From an uncultured Bacteroidales bacterium (GTDB lineage: Bacteria; Bacteroidota; Bacteroidia; Bacteroidales; UBA932): a stretch of DNA of 64,000 nt. Under the pieces are notes generated by a model. It was not told the origin of the DNA. It was given only the letters and a program-made list of their open reading frames with translations, and did no database searches. Position 1 is the first letter of the stretch. The number at the start of each line of letters is the position of its first letter. Of this stretch, positions 27,216 to 35,307 are shown in pieces. The stretch lies in the NCBI GenBank assembly GCA_944323445.1, contig CALUSM010000008.1:1-64000 (forward strand), read 5' to 3'. A program made the translations under genes and the position numbers.

Positions 27216-28415
27216 ATGAACAAAAAACTTTTCATTCTCGCCCTCGGAGCAGCTATGGTGGCTGTATCCTGCGAAAAGAAGAACCCTGAAGTTATTGATC
27301 CCGAGGTAGACCTCATCGGCGACATCACCGAAAACAGAACCCTCGAAGCCGGAAACACCTACACACTCACCGGAGGCCTGCACGTAAAGGCAGGGGCCAC
27401 CCTGACCATAGAGCCCGGCGTGACCATCATTGCCCAGGATGACGACCAGGTAGACTACATCCTCATAGAGCAGGGCGCAATGATTGACGCCCGCGGCACA
27501 GCCGATGATCCCATCGTGATGACCTCAACACGTAAAGAGGCCGGTGCATGGGGCGGTCTCCACATCTGCGGCAAGGCTCCCATCAACGCCGGTACCGGTG
27601 CCAAGTCCGAGATCGGTGACGCCTCCTACGGCGGAAACGATGCCCACGACAACTCCGGTACTCTCCAGTACGTCCGCGTAGAGTACGGCGGATATGCCTT
27701 CTCCGAGGAGAAAGAGGCCAACGGCTTCACCTTCTACGGCGTGGGTGACGGCACCACAGTGGACCATCTCCAGGCCTACGGCGGTTCTGACGACGGCTTC
27801 GAGTGGTTCGGCGGCACAGTGAACGTGAAATACCTCGTATCCACCGACAACACCGACGACTCCTTCGACTGGACCGAGGGATGGAGCGGAAAGGGCCAGT
27901 TCATGGTAGCCCATCAGATCTCCGCTGAGTGCGACGCCCTCATGGAGTGCGACAACAACGACAACGACAACGTGGCCGCACCTATCTCCCACCCCGTTCT
28001 TGCAAACGTAACCCTCGTAGGCAACAACTCCGATGAGAACAAACGCGGTATCCGTCTCCGCGCCGGCACAGAGGTCGAGCTCTACAATGCTATCGTAACC
28101 GGAAAACCCCGCGCCCTGACAACAGAGACCACCCACACTGAGGAAGCTCTCGTTGACGGCACCTCCGTACTCAAGCACGTATACCTCTCCAACGGCGTAT
28201 CCAGCGACAGCGACGATGTCCTCTACACCCAGGACATGTTCCTCGCCGAGGCCAACCACAACCAGGTGAACTACACCTTCAGCCTGACCGACAACTTCTT
28301 CGGAACCATTGCCGGAGACCTTGACGCCAGCACCATCGACTCATTCTTCGAGTCTGCCTCCTTCGCCGGAGCCATCTCCGCCGACAGCAACTGGATGGCA
28401 GGCTGGACCAGATAA
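27216..28415 (+). CDS. Beta-helix-like surface lipoprotein partner of the TonB receptor
   Basis: 399 residues. Lipoprotein signal with AVSC (Cys 19). The body opens with DITENRTLEAGNTYTLTGGL and VKAGATLTIEPGVTIIAQ, the capping pattern of right-handed beta-helix proteins, followed by repeated short strands (YVRVEYGGYAF, GGSDDGFEWFGG, NTDDSFDWTEGW). Asp-rich turns could bind calcium. The gene is 39 bp after the receptor stop and the pair recurs in Bacteroidota, so it is probably the surface-exposed partner of the receptor. A terminator follows. Confidence 0.82.
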   Translation: MNKKLFILALGAAMVAVSCEKKNPEVIDPEVDLIGDITENRTLEAGNTYTLTGGLHVKAGATLTIEPGVTIIAQDDDQVDYILIEQGAMIDARGTADDPIVMTSTRKEAGAWGGLHICGKAPINAGTGAKSEIGDASYGGNDAHDNSGTLQYVRVEYGGYAFSEEKEANGFTFYGVGDGTTVDHLQAYGGSDDGFEWFGGTVNVKYLVSTDNTDDSFDWTEGWSGKGQFMVAHQISAECDALMECDNNDNDNVAAPISHPVLANVTLVGNNSDENKRGIRLRAGTEVELYNAIVTGKPRALTTETTHTEEALVDGTSVLKHVYLSNGVSSDSDDVLYTQDMFLAEANHNQVNYTFSLTDNFFGTIAGDLDASTIDSFFESASFAGAISADSNWMAGWTR

Positions 28416-28449
28416 ACTGCTTTTCGAAGCTGTCATACCTGTTTTTCAC

Positions 28450-28490
28450 GGGGAGGCTGCGGAGTGATTCGCCGGCCTCCCTTCTTTTTT
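28450..28490 (+). terminator. Intrinsic terminator after the receptor-lipoprotein operon
   Basis: A stem of GGGAGGC with GCCTCCC (plus inner CGG/CCG pairs) followed by CTTCTTTTTT. It separates the operon from feoAB. Confidence 0.85.
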
Positions 28491-28525
28491 GTCCGCAGTG
28501 GGGTGAAAATACCTAACAGTTGGTA

Positions 28526-28556
28526 TTGTCTCTGTCAGGAAAGAGTGGTATTTTTG
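28526..28556 (+). promoter_or_regulatory. Promoter of feoAB
   Basis: TTG at 28526-28528 and TATTTTTG at 28549-28556, 20 bp apart and 25 bp before the ATG at 28582. Confidence 0.6.
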
Positions 28557-28581
28557 CCCGGATTTAGAGACCATTTGCAGC

Positions 28582-31107
28582 ATGAAACTTTCGGAACTGA
28601 AAACAGGTGAAAGAGGTATTATCGTCAAGGTGAGCGGACACGGATCCTTCCGCAAGAGAATCACCGAGATGGGATTCATCAAGGGGAAGGAGGTCAGGGT
28701 GGTGCTCAATGCCCCTCTCAGGGACCCCATAGAATACGAGATCATAGGATACAAGATATCGCTCCGCAGGGACGAGGCCCGCGAGATAGAGGTCATCAGC
28801 GAGAGTGAGGCCAAGGCCCAGACGGTTCAGGACAATGCCTTAGAGCCGGGAACCTCCGGAAACTCCGCCGGCACCCCAAGGCTGAGCAGCCGCGAACCGG
28901 ACTGCTCCGACGCGGAGGAACTCGAACGCAGGATGCGGCAGCTAGCGGAGGAGCGCCGCCACACCGTACGGGTCGCCCTCGTGGGCAATCCCAACTGCGG
29001 CAAGACCTCCCTGTTCAACATTGCCTCCGGCTCCCACGAGAGGGTCGGCAACTACAGCGGAGTGACCGTCGATGCCAAGGAAGGGCGGTTCGAATACAAG
29101 GGCTACCACTTTGTCCTCGTCGACTTGCCCGGCACCTACTCCCTCTCAGCCTACAGCCCTGAGGAGCTGTACGTCCGCAAGAACCTGATCGACAATATTC
29201 CCGACGTGGTCATCAACGTGGTGGATGCCTCCAACCTCGAGCGCAACCTCTACCTGACCGCCCAGATCATCGACATGAACCTCCGCGTGGTCATGGCCAT
29301 GAACATGTACGACGAGCTGGAGGCCCGCGGGGACAGGCTCGACACCGTCACCCTCGGACATCTGCTCGGCATGCCGGTGGTGCCCACCGTCAGCCGCAGC
29401 GGACAGGGCATCGACAGGCTGTTTGACACAGTTATCCAGATTTACGAGCACAACGAGCCTACTCTGTCCCGCCACATCCACATCAACCACGGACAGGAGC
29501 TCGAAAGCAGCATCGACCGCATCAAGCTGTTGATTCAGAAAAATGAGGATATCCGCACCCATTATTCCACCCGCTGGCTGGCCATCAAGTACCTCGAGAA
29601 CGACTCCGACGTGGAGACCATAGTAGAGGCCCTGCCCAACCACGACGAGATCATCGCCGCCCGCTTCGAGGAGAACAGGCGCATAGAGGGACTGCTCGGA
29701 GGCACCAGTGCCGAGGCCGCCATCGTAGACGCCAAATACGCCTTCGTCCAGGGCGCCCTCAAGGAGACCTACACTCCCGGACAGGTACGGAAAAAGCATA
29801 CCATAACCGACAAGATAGACGCCGTGGTCACCAACCGCTGGGCCGCCTTCCCGATATTCATCCTCCTGCTGTACATCATCTTCGAGGCCACCTTCCGCCT
29901 GGGAGAATACCCGATGACCTGGATTGAATGGCTGGTGGAGAAATTCGGGGCCTTCGTGGCCACCACCATGCCGGAGGGCATGCTGAAGGACCTGGTAGTG
30001 GACGGCATCATCGGAGGAGTGGGCAGCGTGCTGGTATTCCTACCCAACATCCTGATACTCTATCTGTTCATCTCCCTTTTAGAGGACTCCGGATACATGG
30101 CCCGCGCCGCCTTCATCATGGACAAGCTCATGCACAAGATAGGCCTGCACGGCAAGTCGTTCATACCCATGATCATGGGCTTCGGCTGCAACGTACCCGC
30201 CATTATGGCCACCCGTACTATCGAGAACCACAAGAGCCGCCTGGTCACCATGCTCATCATCCCCATGATGTCCTGCGCCGGCCGCCTGCCCGTGTACATC
30301 CTCGTGGCCGGGGCCTTCTTCCCCCGCAACGGCTCGCTCGTACTCCTCGGCCTCTACGCCCTCGGCATCATCATGGCCATCATCTCGGCCAAGGTGATGA
30401 GCCGCTTCATCAAGGACGACAACCTGCCCTTCGTCATGGAGCTCCCGCCCTACCGCGTCCCGACCTCCAAGTCCGTCTTCCGCCACACCTGGGAGAAGGG
30501 CAAGCAGTACCTGCACAAGATGGCCGGCATCATCCTCGTAGCCTCGATCATCATCTGGTTCCTCGGCTACTTCCCCCATCACGACCGCTATGCCACCCCC
30601 GCCGAGCAACAGGAGAACTCCTACATCGGCATGATCGGCAAGGCCATCGAGCCCGTCCTGGAGCCCCTCGGCTTCGACTGGAAGATGGGCGTTGGCATCA
30701 TCTCCGGTGTAGCCGCGAAAGAACTTGTGGTCAGCACCATGGGCGTACTCTACAGCGGTGAGCAGGAGCGCTTCCCCTCAGCCGCAGGCGATCCCGGAAC
30801 AGCATCTGCCGGTACCGTATCATCCCAAACCACCGACGCGACTGCTCCTGTGAAAGCCGGGTCTGAAACCGAAAATGTCTCCGGCGACACCATGCTGCAG
30901 AACGCCCTCGCCCGGACAACCACCCCCGCCGCGGCCCTCGCCTTCATGGTCTTCGTCCTGCTCTATTTCCCCTGCATCGCCACCTTCGTCGCCATCAAGA
31001 ACGAGAGCGGCGGCTGGAAATGGGCCGTCATCTCCGCCGTCTACACCATCGTCCTCGCCTGGATTGTCGCCTTCATCGTCTACCGCACCGCCCTCCTGCT
31101 GCTCTGA
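28582..31107 (+). CDS. feoB: Ferrous iron transporter, FeoA-FeoB fusion
   Basis: 841 residues. Residues 1-75 are a FeoA SH3-like domain (MKLSELKTGERGIIVKVSG, RITEMGFIKGKEV), joined by a linker of about 50 residues to FeoB. The G domain has GNPNCGKTS at about 134-142, DLPGTYSLSAYSPEE and MNMYDE as G4. The membrane part carries the gate motifs SLLEDSGYMARAAF and GFGCNVPAIMATRTIE, typical of the FeoB core. It moves Fe2+ across the inner membrane, driven or gated by GTP. The FeoA fusion is the normal form in Bacteroidota. A linker insertion near 730-780 is low-complexity Ala/Thr/Ser. Confidence 0.96.
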   Translation: MKLSELKTGERGIIVKVSGHGSFRKRITEMGFIKGKEVRVVLNAPLRDPIEYEIIGYKISLRRDEAREIEVISESEAKAQTVQDNALEPGTSGNSAGTPRLSSREPDCSDAEELERRMRQLAEERRHTVRVALVGNPNCGKTSLFNIASGSHERVGNYSGVTVDAKEGRFEYKGYHFVLVDLPGTYSLSAYSPEELYVRKNLIDNIPDVVINVVDASNLERNLYLTAQIIDMNLRVVMAMNMYDELEARGDRLDTVTLGHLLGMPVVPTVSRSGQGIDRLFDTVIQIYEHNEPTLSRHIHINHGQELESSIDRIKLLIQKNEDIRTHYSTRWLAIKYLENDSDVETIVEALPNHDEIIAARFEENRRIEGLLGGTSAEAAIVDAKYAFVQGALKETYTPGQVRKKHTITDKIDAVVTNRWAAFPIFILLLYIIFEATFRLGEYPMTWIEWLVEKFGAFVATTMPEGMLKDLVVDGIIGGVGSVLVFLPNILILYLFISLLEDSGYMARAAFIMDKLMHKIGLHGKSFIPMIMGFGCNVPAIMATRTIENHKSRLVTMLIIPMMSCAGRLPVYILVAGAFFPRNGSLVLLGLYALGIIMAIISAKVMSRFIKDDNLPFVMELPPYRVPTSKSVFRHTWEKGKQYLHKMAGIILVASIIIWFLGYFPHHDRYATPAEQQENSYIGMIGKAIEPVLEPLGFDWKMGVGIISGVAAKELVVSTMGVLYSGEQERFPSAAGDPGTASAGTVSSQTTDATAPVKAGSETENVSGDTMLQNALARTTTPAAALAFMVFVLLYFPCIATFVAIKNESGGWKWAVISAVYTIVLAWIVAFIVYRTALLLL

Positions 31108-31589
31108 CACCGGAGCAGCACCGCACGACCTACACCACGACCGGGGTCACCGTCCGGCGCTGCATGGCTTTCCTGCATTGCAGCATTACAGCATGGCCCT
31201 CAAGGCCCTTCAAGGCCCCTAATGATGGATGTCCCAATTCCACGTTGCTTTTTAGTTACATCGTACATTCTTGATTACAAAGCATTTACTATTTTGCAAG
31301 AATTTTAAGTGAGCCGTTTTTTGCCCTAAACCGCCCCTTTTCACCTCATGTAGAATTTTTGCATTATTGCAACATCTTAATTTTAAGCAATTTGCATTTC
31401 AACTAAAAGGTAACGTGAAGTTTAGCCTCCCTTTGCCTCCTTTTCTCCGTCTTTCCTTTCCTCACCCGTCACTTACTTCCAAGTATTCCCAACCTTATTT
31501 TGCCACTGCGGTAAATTAATTTACCCCGCCTCTTGATTATCTCGGATTGATTTCCGTAATTCGCAGCACAAACATCAAAATGAAGCAGT
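31108..31589. other. Non-coding region before RAYT-like gene 2
   Basis: 482 bp. Apart from the palindromic element at 31241-31417 it holds CT-rich and AT-rich sequence. No gene or obvious terminator for feoAB was seen. Confidence 0.5.
31241..31417. mobile_element. Palindrome-bordered element, left flank of RAYT-like gene 2
   Basis: 177 bp. CACGTTGCTTTTTAGTT (from 31241) and AACTAAAAGGTAACGTG (ending 31417) are imperfect inverses. Interior blocks TTGATTA, TTAAGTG and GTTTTTTGCCC occur in the reverse complement of the right element, so the pair is in inverted orientation. Confidence 0.75.
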
Positions 31590-32540
31590 ATGAAAGAGGC
31601 GAGCGAAAAGATGTACCATCTGGTCCTGTCTTCCGGTACTCCGGATGTGATATGCAGGGACGATCATGACTACACGGCATTGGAGAACAGCATTGCGTTG
31701 ACCGTTCTCAAGACATGCATAACATTGCTGGCCTACGCGGTAATGTCCACACACTGCCACATCGCGCTGGTCTGCACCTGTCCCGATGACTTTATCAAGA
31801 TTCTCAAGATCACTTACACCAAGCATTTCAACTCGAAATACAGACGCCGAGGTATCCTGTTCGAAAACGATACATATTGCCGGCCTGTAACGGGATACCT
31901 CCGCCAGCGTGTACTTCTCAGCTACATTCTACGGAATCCTGTCCACCATGGAGTTGCTGAAACCGCCTTCAGATACCCGCACTCCTCTATCGCCTCATAC
32001 TTCAGAGACGGAGACAATGGAATTCTGCTGCCTGGAATCAGCAACTCCTGCTCAGGACACGGCAGGCTCAAAATAAAGAAAGGCACCGGATACGTCTACT
32101 ACGACCTGGATGAAAACGGCAGGATACCGCTCAGATATTTCGTCAATGCAGGAAGGACTGAGTATCTGTATAGGACGGAGAGAAGTTTCATTCATCAGCT
32201 GAACCGCTGGAACACTGAGGATTGGGAACGCGAACAGATAAAGAAGTACCCTCAGGGCGAGATTATCACCCTGACAGAAGCCGAGCCCGGCTTCGAGTCT
32301 GAAATCGAGGATATGAGAGCCTATGAAAGAGGAGCCTGGCGGCTGCGTATCACCGACATGGAAGTGTGCGGATATATAGACCGCGTCCTGCTTCCGGAAA
32401 TAGGCATACCGTCCTACACAATGCTTGACTCCGGACAACTGCCGTCAGTAATAAATGCAGTGCAGCGGAAATTCCATGTACGGGACGAGCAGATACTGCG
32501 CTGCCTCGGACTGCATGCTATGCCCAACGTCATCCGCTGA
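31590..32540 (+). CDS. RAYT-like (REP-associated, Y1 HUH) tyrosine transposase 2
   Basis: 316 residues, a close paralogue of the gene at 20752. HUH motif H55-C-H57 (VMSTHCHIAL), probable nucleophile Tyr112 (LLSYILRNPVHHG), shared DTYC, GYLRQR and AETAFRYPHSSI blocks. The C-terminal extension with GRIPLRYFVNAGRTEYLYRTERSF is also shared. The flanking palindromes (CACGTTGCTTTTTAGTTG) differ from those of copy 1 in the stem, as if each enzyme had its own recognition sequence. The frame is intact, so it may be active. Confidence 0.85.
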   Translation: MKEASEKMYHLVLSSGTPDVICRDDHDYTALENSIALTVLKTCITLLAYAVMSTHCHIALVCTCPDDFIKILKITYTKHFNSKYRRRGILFENDTYCRPVTGYLRQRVLLSYILRNPVHHGVAETAFRYPHSSIASYFRDGDNGILLPGISNSCSGHGRLKIKKGTGYVYYDLDENGRIPLRYFVNAGRTEYLYRTERSFIHQLNRWNTEDWEREQIKKYPQGEIITLTEAEPGFESEIEDMRAYERGAWRLRITDMEVCGYIDRVLLPEIGIPSYTMLDSGQLPSVINAVQRKFHVRDEQILRCLGLHAMPNVIR

Positions 32541-32707
32541 CCCGATGGCACTACAGCTCCATGTCAGGAGGGGCCGGAAAACCCGCTGCCCATCAGGCTT
32601 CTCTCTCAGCGTCCATGCTCAGCAACACATCTCAGCCACCATTGCGCCGGCTCATCAGCAACCATCGGCCGGCCATTCTCTTCTGTCACCCTTGCACCAA
32701 CCATTCC

Positions 32708-32884
32708 CACGTTGCTTTTTAGTTGCGACACAACTTGCTCTTACTATGAGATTTAGCAAATAAAAGACTTTTTAAATGGCGCTAAAATAAGCGATTTTGG
32801 GCAAAAAACAGGACACTTAACAAATCGCCTCTTTTAGATATTGCTGATAATCAAACATATACATCACAACTAAAAAGCAACGTG
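32708..32884. mobile_element. Palindrome-bordered element, right flank of RAYT-like gene 2
   Basis: 177 bp, the same length as the left element. Its borders CACGTTGCTTTTTAGTTG (32708-32725) and CAACTAAAAAGCAACGTG (32867-32884) are a perfect 18-bp inverted repeat. The interior is AT-rich with GGGCAAAAAAC, the inverse of the left element's GTTTTTTGCCC. Confidence 0.85.
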
Positions 32885-33015
32885 AGAATAAGCGCACGGG
32901 GAAGGGAGAGGGGGGCAGAAGAATCGAGAAGGTGGAGCAAGGGGAGTCAGGGCCCTGAACTCCCGAATACCTACAATGTGGGAAGGCCGGTAAGGCAAAT
33001 ACCTACTTATGAGGA

Positions 33016-33046
33016 TTGACGGGCAAAGGGAGGGACAGTACCTTTG
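33016..33046 (+). promoter_or_regulatory. Promoter of the small RNA candidate
   Basis: TTGAC at 33016-33020 and TACCTTTG at 33039-33046, with about 20 bp between the TTG and the -7 box. Confidence 0.55.
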
Positions 33047-33050
33047 CACC

Positions 33051-33162
33051 CGTTATATCCATAATGTAGTGTTGTTATTTCAATCTTTGCTTAATTACTC
33101 ATAAGTTTGGAAAGTCACGGACCCCTGCACCTGCGACAGGCCCCGGGGTCCGTTCTCTTTTA
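33051..33162 (+). ncRNA. Candidate small RNA of about 110 nt with intrinsic terminator
   Basis: Transcription should start a few bases after the TACCTTTG box (33039-33046). The end is a strong hairpin: ACGGACCCC (33117-33125) with GGGGTCCGT (33145-33153), with an inner CCTG-CGA-CAGG stem, followed by TTCTCTTTT. Between promoter and terminator there is no open frame (the only ATG is followed by TAG). The unit ends 18 bp before the hemerythrin -7 box, so it is not simply that gene's leader. I do not recognise an RNA family. Confidence 0.55.
33117..33162 (+). terminator. Strong intrinsic terminator
   Basis: 9-bp perfect GC-rich stem with inner stem-loop and a U-rich tail. No protein gene reading into it is closer than the RAYT gene 580 bp upstream. 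Confidence 0.8.
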
Positions 33163-33179
33163 GGATGAAATGAAATCAC

Positions 33180-33187
33180 TATATTTG
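33180..33187 (+). promoter_or_regulatory. -7 box of the hemerythrin-LuxR operon
   Basis: TATATTTG, 16 bp before the ATG at 33204. Confidence 0.6.
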
Positions 33188-33203
33188 TGGAAAATACTGA
33201 AAA

Positions 33204-33881
33204 ATGAGAAAGAATATGAAAATGGCCGACCTCATCGGCGCCGACTACCGACTGCTGACCGTCATCTACCGCCTGGGCATCAAGCTGGGCTTCGGGGAGA
33301 AGACCGTCGAGGAGACCTGCCGCGAGAGCGGGGTCAACTGCGACACCTTCCTCCTCATAGCCAACGTGTATGCCACCGAGGGCTACGTCCCCACGACTGA
33401 GATGATGACCGCCGCCTCGGCCATTGACCTGGTCAGATACCTCCACGCCTCGCACTCCTACTACCTCGACCATGAGATTCAGGACCTGAGCCGCATCTTC
33501 GAGGACCTGCTCCGCCCCTGCGCACCGATGCAGAGGGACGTGATCATGCGCTTCTTCGACGGATACCGGGAGGAGGTGGAGAACCATTTCGCCTACGAGG
33601 AGGACATCGTCTTCCCCTACGTGCGCTCGGTGGCCGGCGGACAGAGGGTCGAGGGCTACAGCATGGAGACATTCGAAGAGAACCACAACAACATAGATGA
33701 GAAGCTCAACGACCTGAGGAACATCGTCATGAAGTACCTCCCCCCGGTGTGCGACACGGTCACCGCCATCAAGGCCCTCTCGAGGCTCTGCACCTTAGAA
33801 GCCGACCTGGAGAAGCATACCCTGATCGAGAACTCAATCCTCATCCCTATGGTTAACAGACTGGAAGGAAAATGTCAGTGA
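33204..33881 (+). CDS. Hemerythrin-like di-iron protein
   Basis: 225 residues. An N-terminal DUF542/ScdA-like part (IGADYRLLTVIYRLGIKLGFG, NCDTFLLIANVY) precedes a four-helix hemerythrin domain with metal-type residues: YLHASHSYYLDHE, HFAYEEDIVFPYV, FEENHNNIDEKL and LEKHTLIENSILIPMV. These His and Glu positions resemble YtfE/RIC proteins, which act in nitrosative or oxidative stress and iron-sulfur cluster repair. The stop overlaps the next gene (a LuxR-type regulator) by 10 bp, so the pair works together. The exact role is inferred. Confidence 0.88.
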   Translation: MRKNMKMADLIGADYRLLTVIYRLGIKLGFGEKTVEETCRESGVNCDTFLLIANVYATEGYVPTTEMMTAASAIDLVRYLHASHSYYLDHEIQDLSRIFEDLLRPCAPMQRDVIMRFFDGYREEVENHFAYEEDIVFPYVRSVAGGQRVEGYSMETFEENHNNIDEKLNDLRNIVMKYLPPVCDTVTAIKALSRLCTLEADLEKHTLIENSILIPMVNRLEGKCQ

Positions 33882-34477
33882 CAAAAAAGAAAATACTGCT
33901 CATAACCCCGTCGCGGATCATCGCCCGCGGCATCACCTCCATACTCGAGGAGCACGGAGGCTTCACCGTCGAGACCGTGCTGACCGACCTCTCCCGCGAG
34001 AACGAGGCAACGGTCCGGGACAGCATGGCGGACATCGTGATCGTAGACCCCATAATCTTCGACTTCGCCTCCCGCCCGGCAGGCCGCAGCCGCATCTCCG
34101 ACCTGACCGACGCCGCGGTGATAGCCGCCCCGACAGCCGTCACGGACGACGAGACCATAAAGAGCTACGACGAGACCATCAGCATCTACGACACCCCGGC
34201 GGCCGTCATCAGCAAGCTCCGGAACTCACTGGCGCAGTCAGCCGGCGGACCCCGGACCGAGAACCGTGAGGAGTTGTCCGCCCGCGAGAAAGAAATCCTG
34301 GTATCCGTGGCCCAGGGCATGCTCAACAAGGAGATAGCCGACCGCTTCCACATCTCGATCTACACCGTCATCACCCACCGCAAGAACATCACCCGCAAGA
34401 CCGGCATCAAGACCGTCGCCGGCCTCACGGTCTACGCCCTCCTGAACAACCTGATTGACCCGGCCTCGGTAGAATAG
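33872..34477 (+). CDS. LuxR-type regulator with degenerate receiver domain
   Basis: 201 residues, starting inside the end of the hemerythrin gene. Residues 8-120 look like a response-regulator fold (KILLITPSRIIARGI, ADIVIVDPIIF), but the acidic pocket is incomplete and the expected Lys near the end is not evident, so phosphorylation is doubtful. Residues about 135-195 are a LuxR helix-turn-helix (LSAREKEILVSVAQGMLNKE, SIYTVITHRKNITRKTG). Coupling to the di-iron protein suggests that its activity follows redox or nitric oxide signals. No histidine kinase is adjacent. Confidence 0.9.
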   Translation: MSVTKKKILLITPSRIIARGITSILEEHGGFTVETVLTDLSRENEATVRDSMADIVIVDPIIFDFASRPAGRSRISDLTDAAVIAAPTAVTDDETIKSYDETISIYDTPAAVISKLRNSLAQSAGGPRTENREELSAREKEILVSVAQGMLNKEIADRFHISIYTVITHRKNITRKTGIKTVAGLTVYALLNNLIDPASVE

Positions 34478-34487
34478 GGAATTTTGC

Positions 34488-34495
34488 TATCTTTG
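34488..34495 (+). promoter_or_regulatory. -7 box upstream of 34511
   Basis: TATCTTTG, 15 bp before the ATG at 34511; it excludes the in-frame ATG at 34484 as the start. Confidence 0.6.
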
Positions 34496-34510
34496 CGGCA
34501 AATTTTCCGT

Positions 34511-35182
34511 ATGAAGACGAGACCACTGCTGACCGCCGCACTTACTGCAGTCCTCCTGCTGACCGCATCTTTGAGCGCCATTGCCTCGGGCCGGACCGAG
34601 AGCACTGAATTCCGTTTCCGCGGCTACATCGGCGGCATGATGCTGCACAGCGGCTACATCTTCAGCCGTCCGTTCGGGATTTACTCCACAGCTGCCCTGC
34701 CATTAGGCACAATGCAGATCAGAGGCGCCGCATTCGGAATCGGAGGGCACGTCAAATTCGCCTTCGGGACTCCCACCGACATGCTCCGCATCGGGGCCGA
34801 GGGGCACAGTTCCAATGTCAATTACACCCCCTCTCCCTCCTATGCCCACACCGGCTGGGGAGGCATACTGGTGGACTACATCCGCCGTACCAAGGGCCGG
34901 GTGCACCCATTCGTAGGCTGTGTCATAGGCGGCGGAGGTGTCAAGAACCATATTATCGCAGAGGGCCGTACCGACGACTTCGTCACAGAGCCTCAGGCCG
35001 CCATGCACAAATACGCCTTCATGGCCATTGCCCCTTTCCTCGGCATTGAAGTCTCCCTCACTCCCAAACTCAGTCTCGTACTGAAAACGGACTGGCTCCT
35101 CAACGCCACCGGTCCTCAGAACGACTTCTCAAACGGTCCCCGCCTCTATGTCGGCATCCTCTTCAACCGCCTTCAGCACTGA
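34511..35182 (+). CDS. Putative outer-membrane beta-barrel protein
   Basis: 223 residues from the ATG at 34511. Signal peptide to about 25 (LLTAALTAVLLLTASLSAIA). The mature part has alternating amphipathic strands rich in Gly and aromatic residues (FRGYIGGMMLHSGYIFSRPFG, IGGHVKFAFG, WGGILVDYIRR), consistent with a small barrel of 8-10 strands. Function unknown. The layout is like the protein at 14277, but length and strands differ. It has its own promoter. Confidence 0.75.
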   Translation: MKTRPLLTAALTAVLLLTASLSAIASGRTESTEFRFRGYIGGMMLHSGYIFSRPFGIYSTAALPLGTMQIRGAAFGIGGHVKFAFGTPTDMLRIGAEGHSSNVNYTPSPSYAHTGWGGILVDYIRRTKGRVHPFVGCVIGGGGVKNHIIAEGRTDDFVTEPQAAMHKYAFMAIAPFLGIEVSLTPKLSLVLKTDWLLNATGPQNDFSNGPRLYVGILFNRLQH

Positions 35183-35196
35183 GGTCATCCGGACTC

Positions 35197-35292
35197 ACGA
35201 ACTCTTGCCAAAACCAACTTTTTTAACTACTTTTGGCAAGCTTTAATATACGAACTCTTGCCAAAACCAACTTTTTTAACTACTTTTGGCAA
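35197..35292 (+). promoter_or_regulatory. Two identical 43-bp palindrome-containing repeats upstream of an ATPase gene
   Basis: 35197-35239 and 35250-35292 are identical 43-bp units with a 10-bp spacer. Each starts ACGAACTCTTGCCAAAA and ends TTTTGGCAA, so TTGCCAAAA and TTTTGGCAA form a 9-bp inverted repeat in each unit. They end 15 bp before the ATG at 35308, over the expected promoter (TTAATTTG at 35296-35303 as a weak -7 box). A repeated operator is likely. Confidence 0.75.
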
Positions 35293-35307
35293 ACTTAATT
35301 TGATATT

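Larger units (their letters stand above)
32541..33203. other. Non-coding region with right RAYT 2 element and small RNA candidate
   Basis: 663 bp. It contains the palindromic element (32708-32884), a promoter box and a terminator hairpin that define a small RNA candidate, and the hemerythrin promoter. The parts at 32541-32707 and 32890-33035 show nothing further. Confidence 0.55.
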
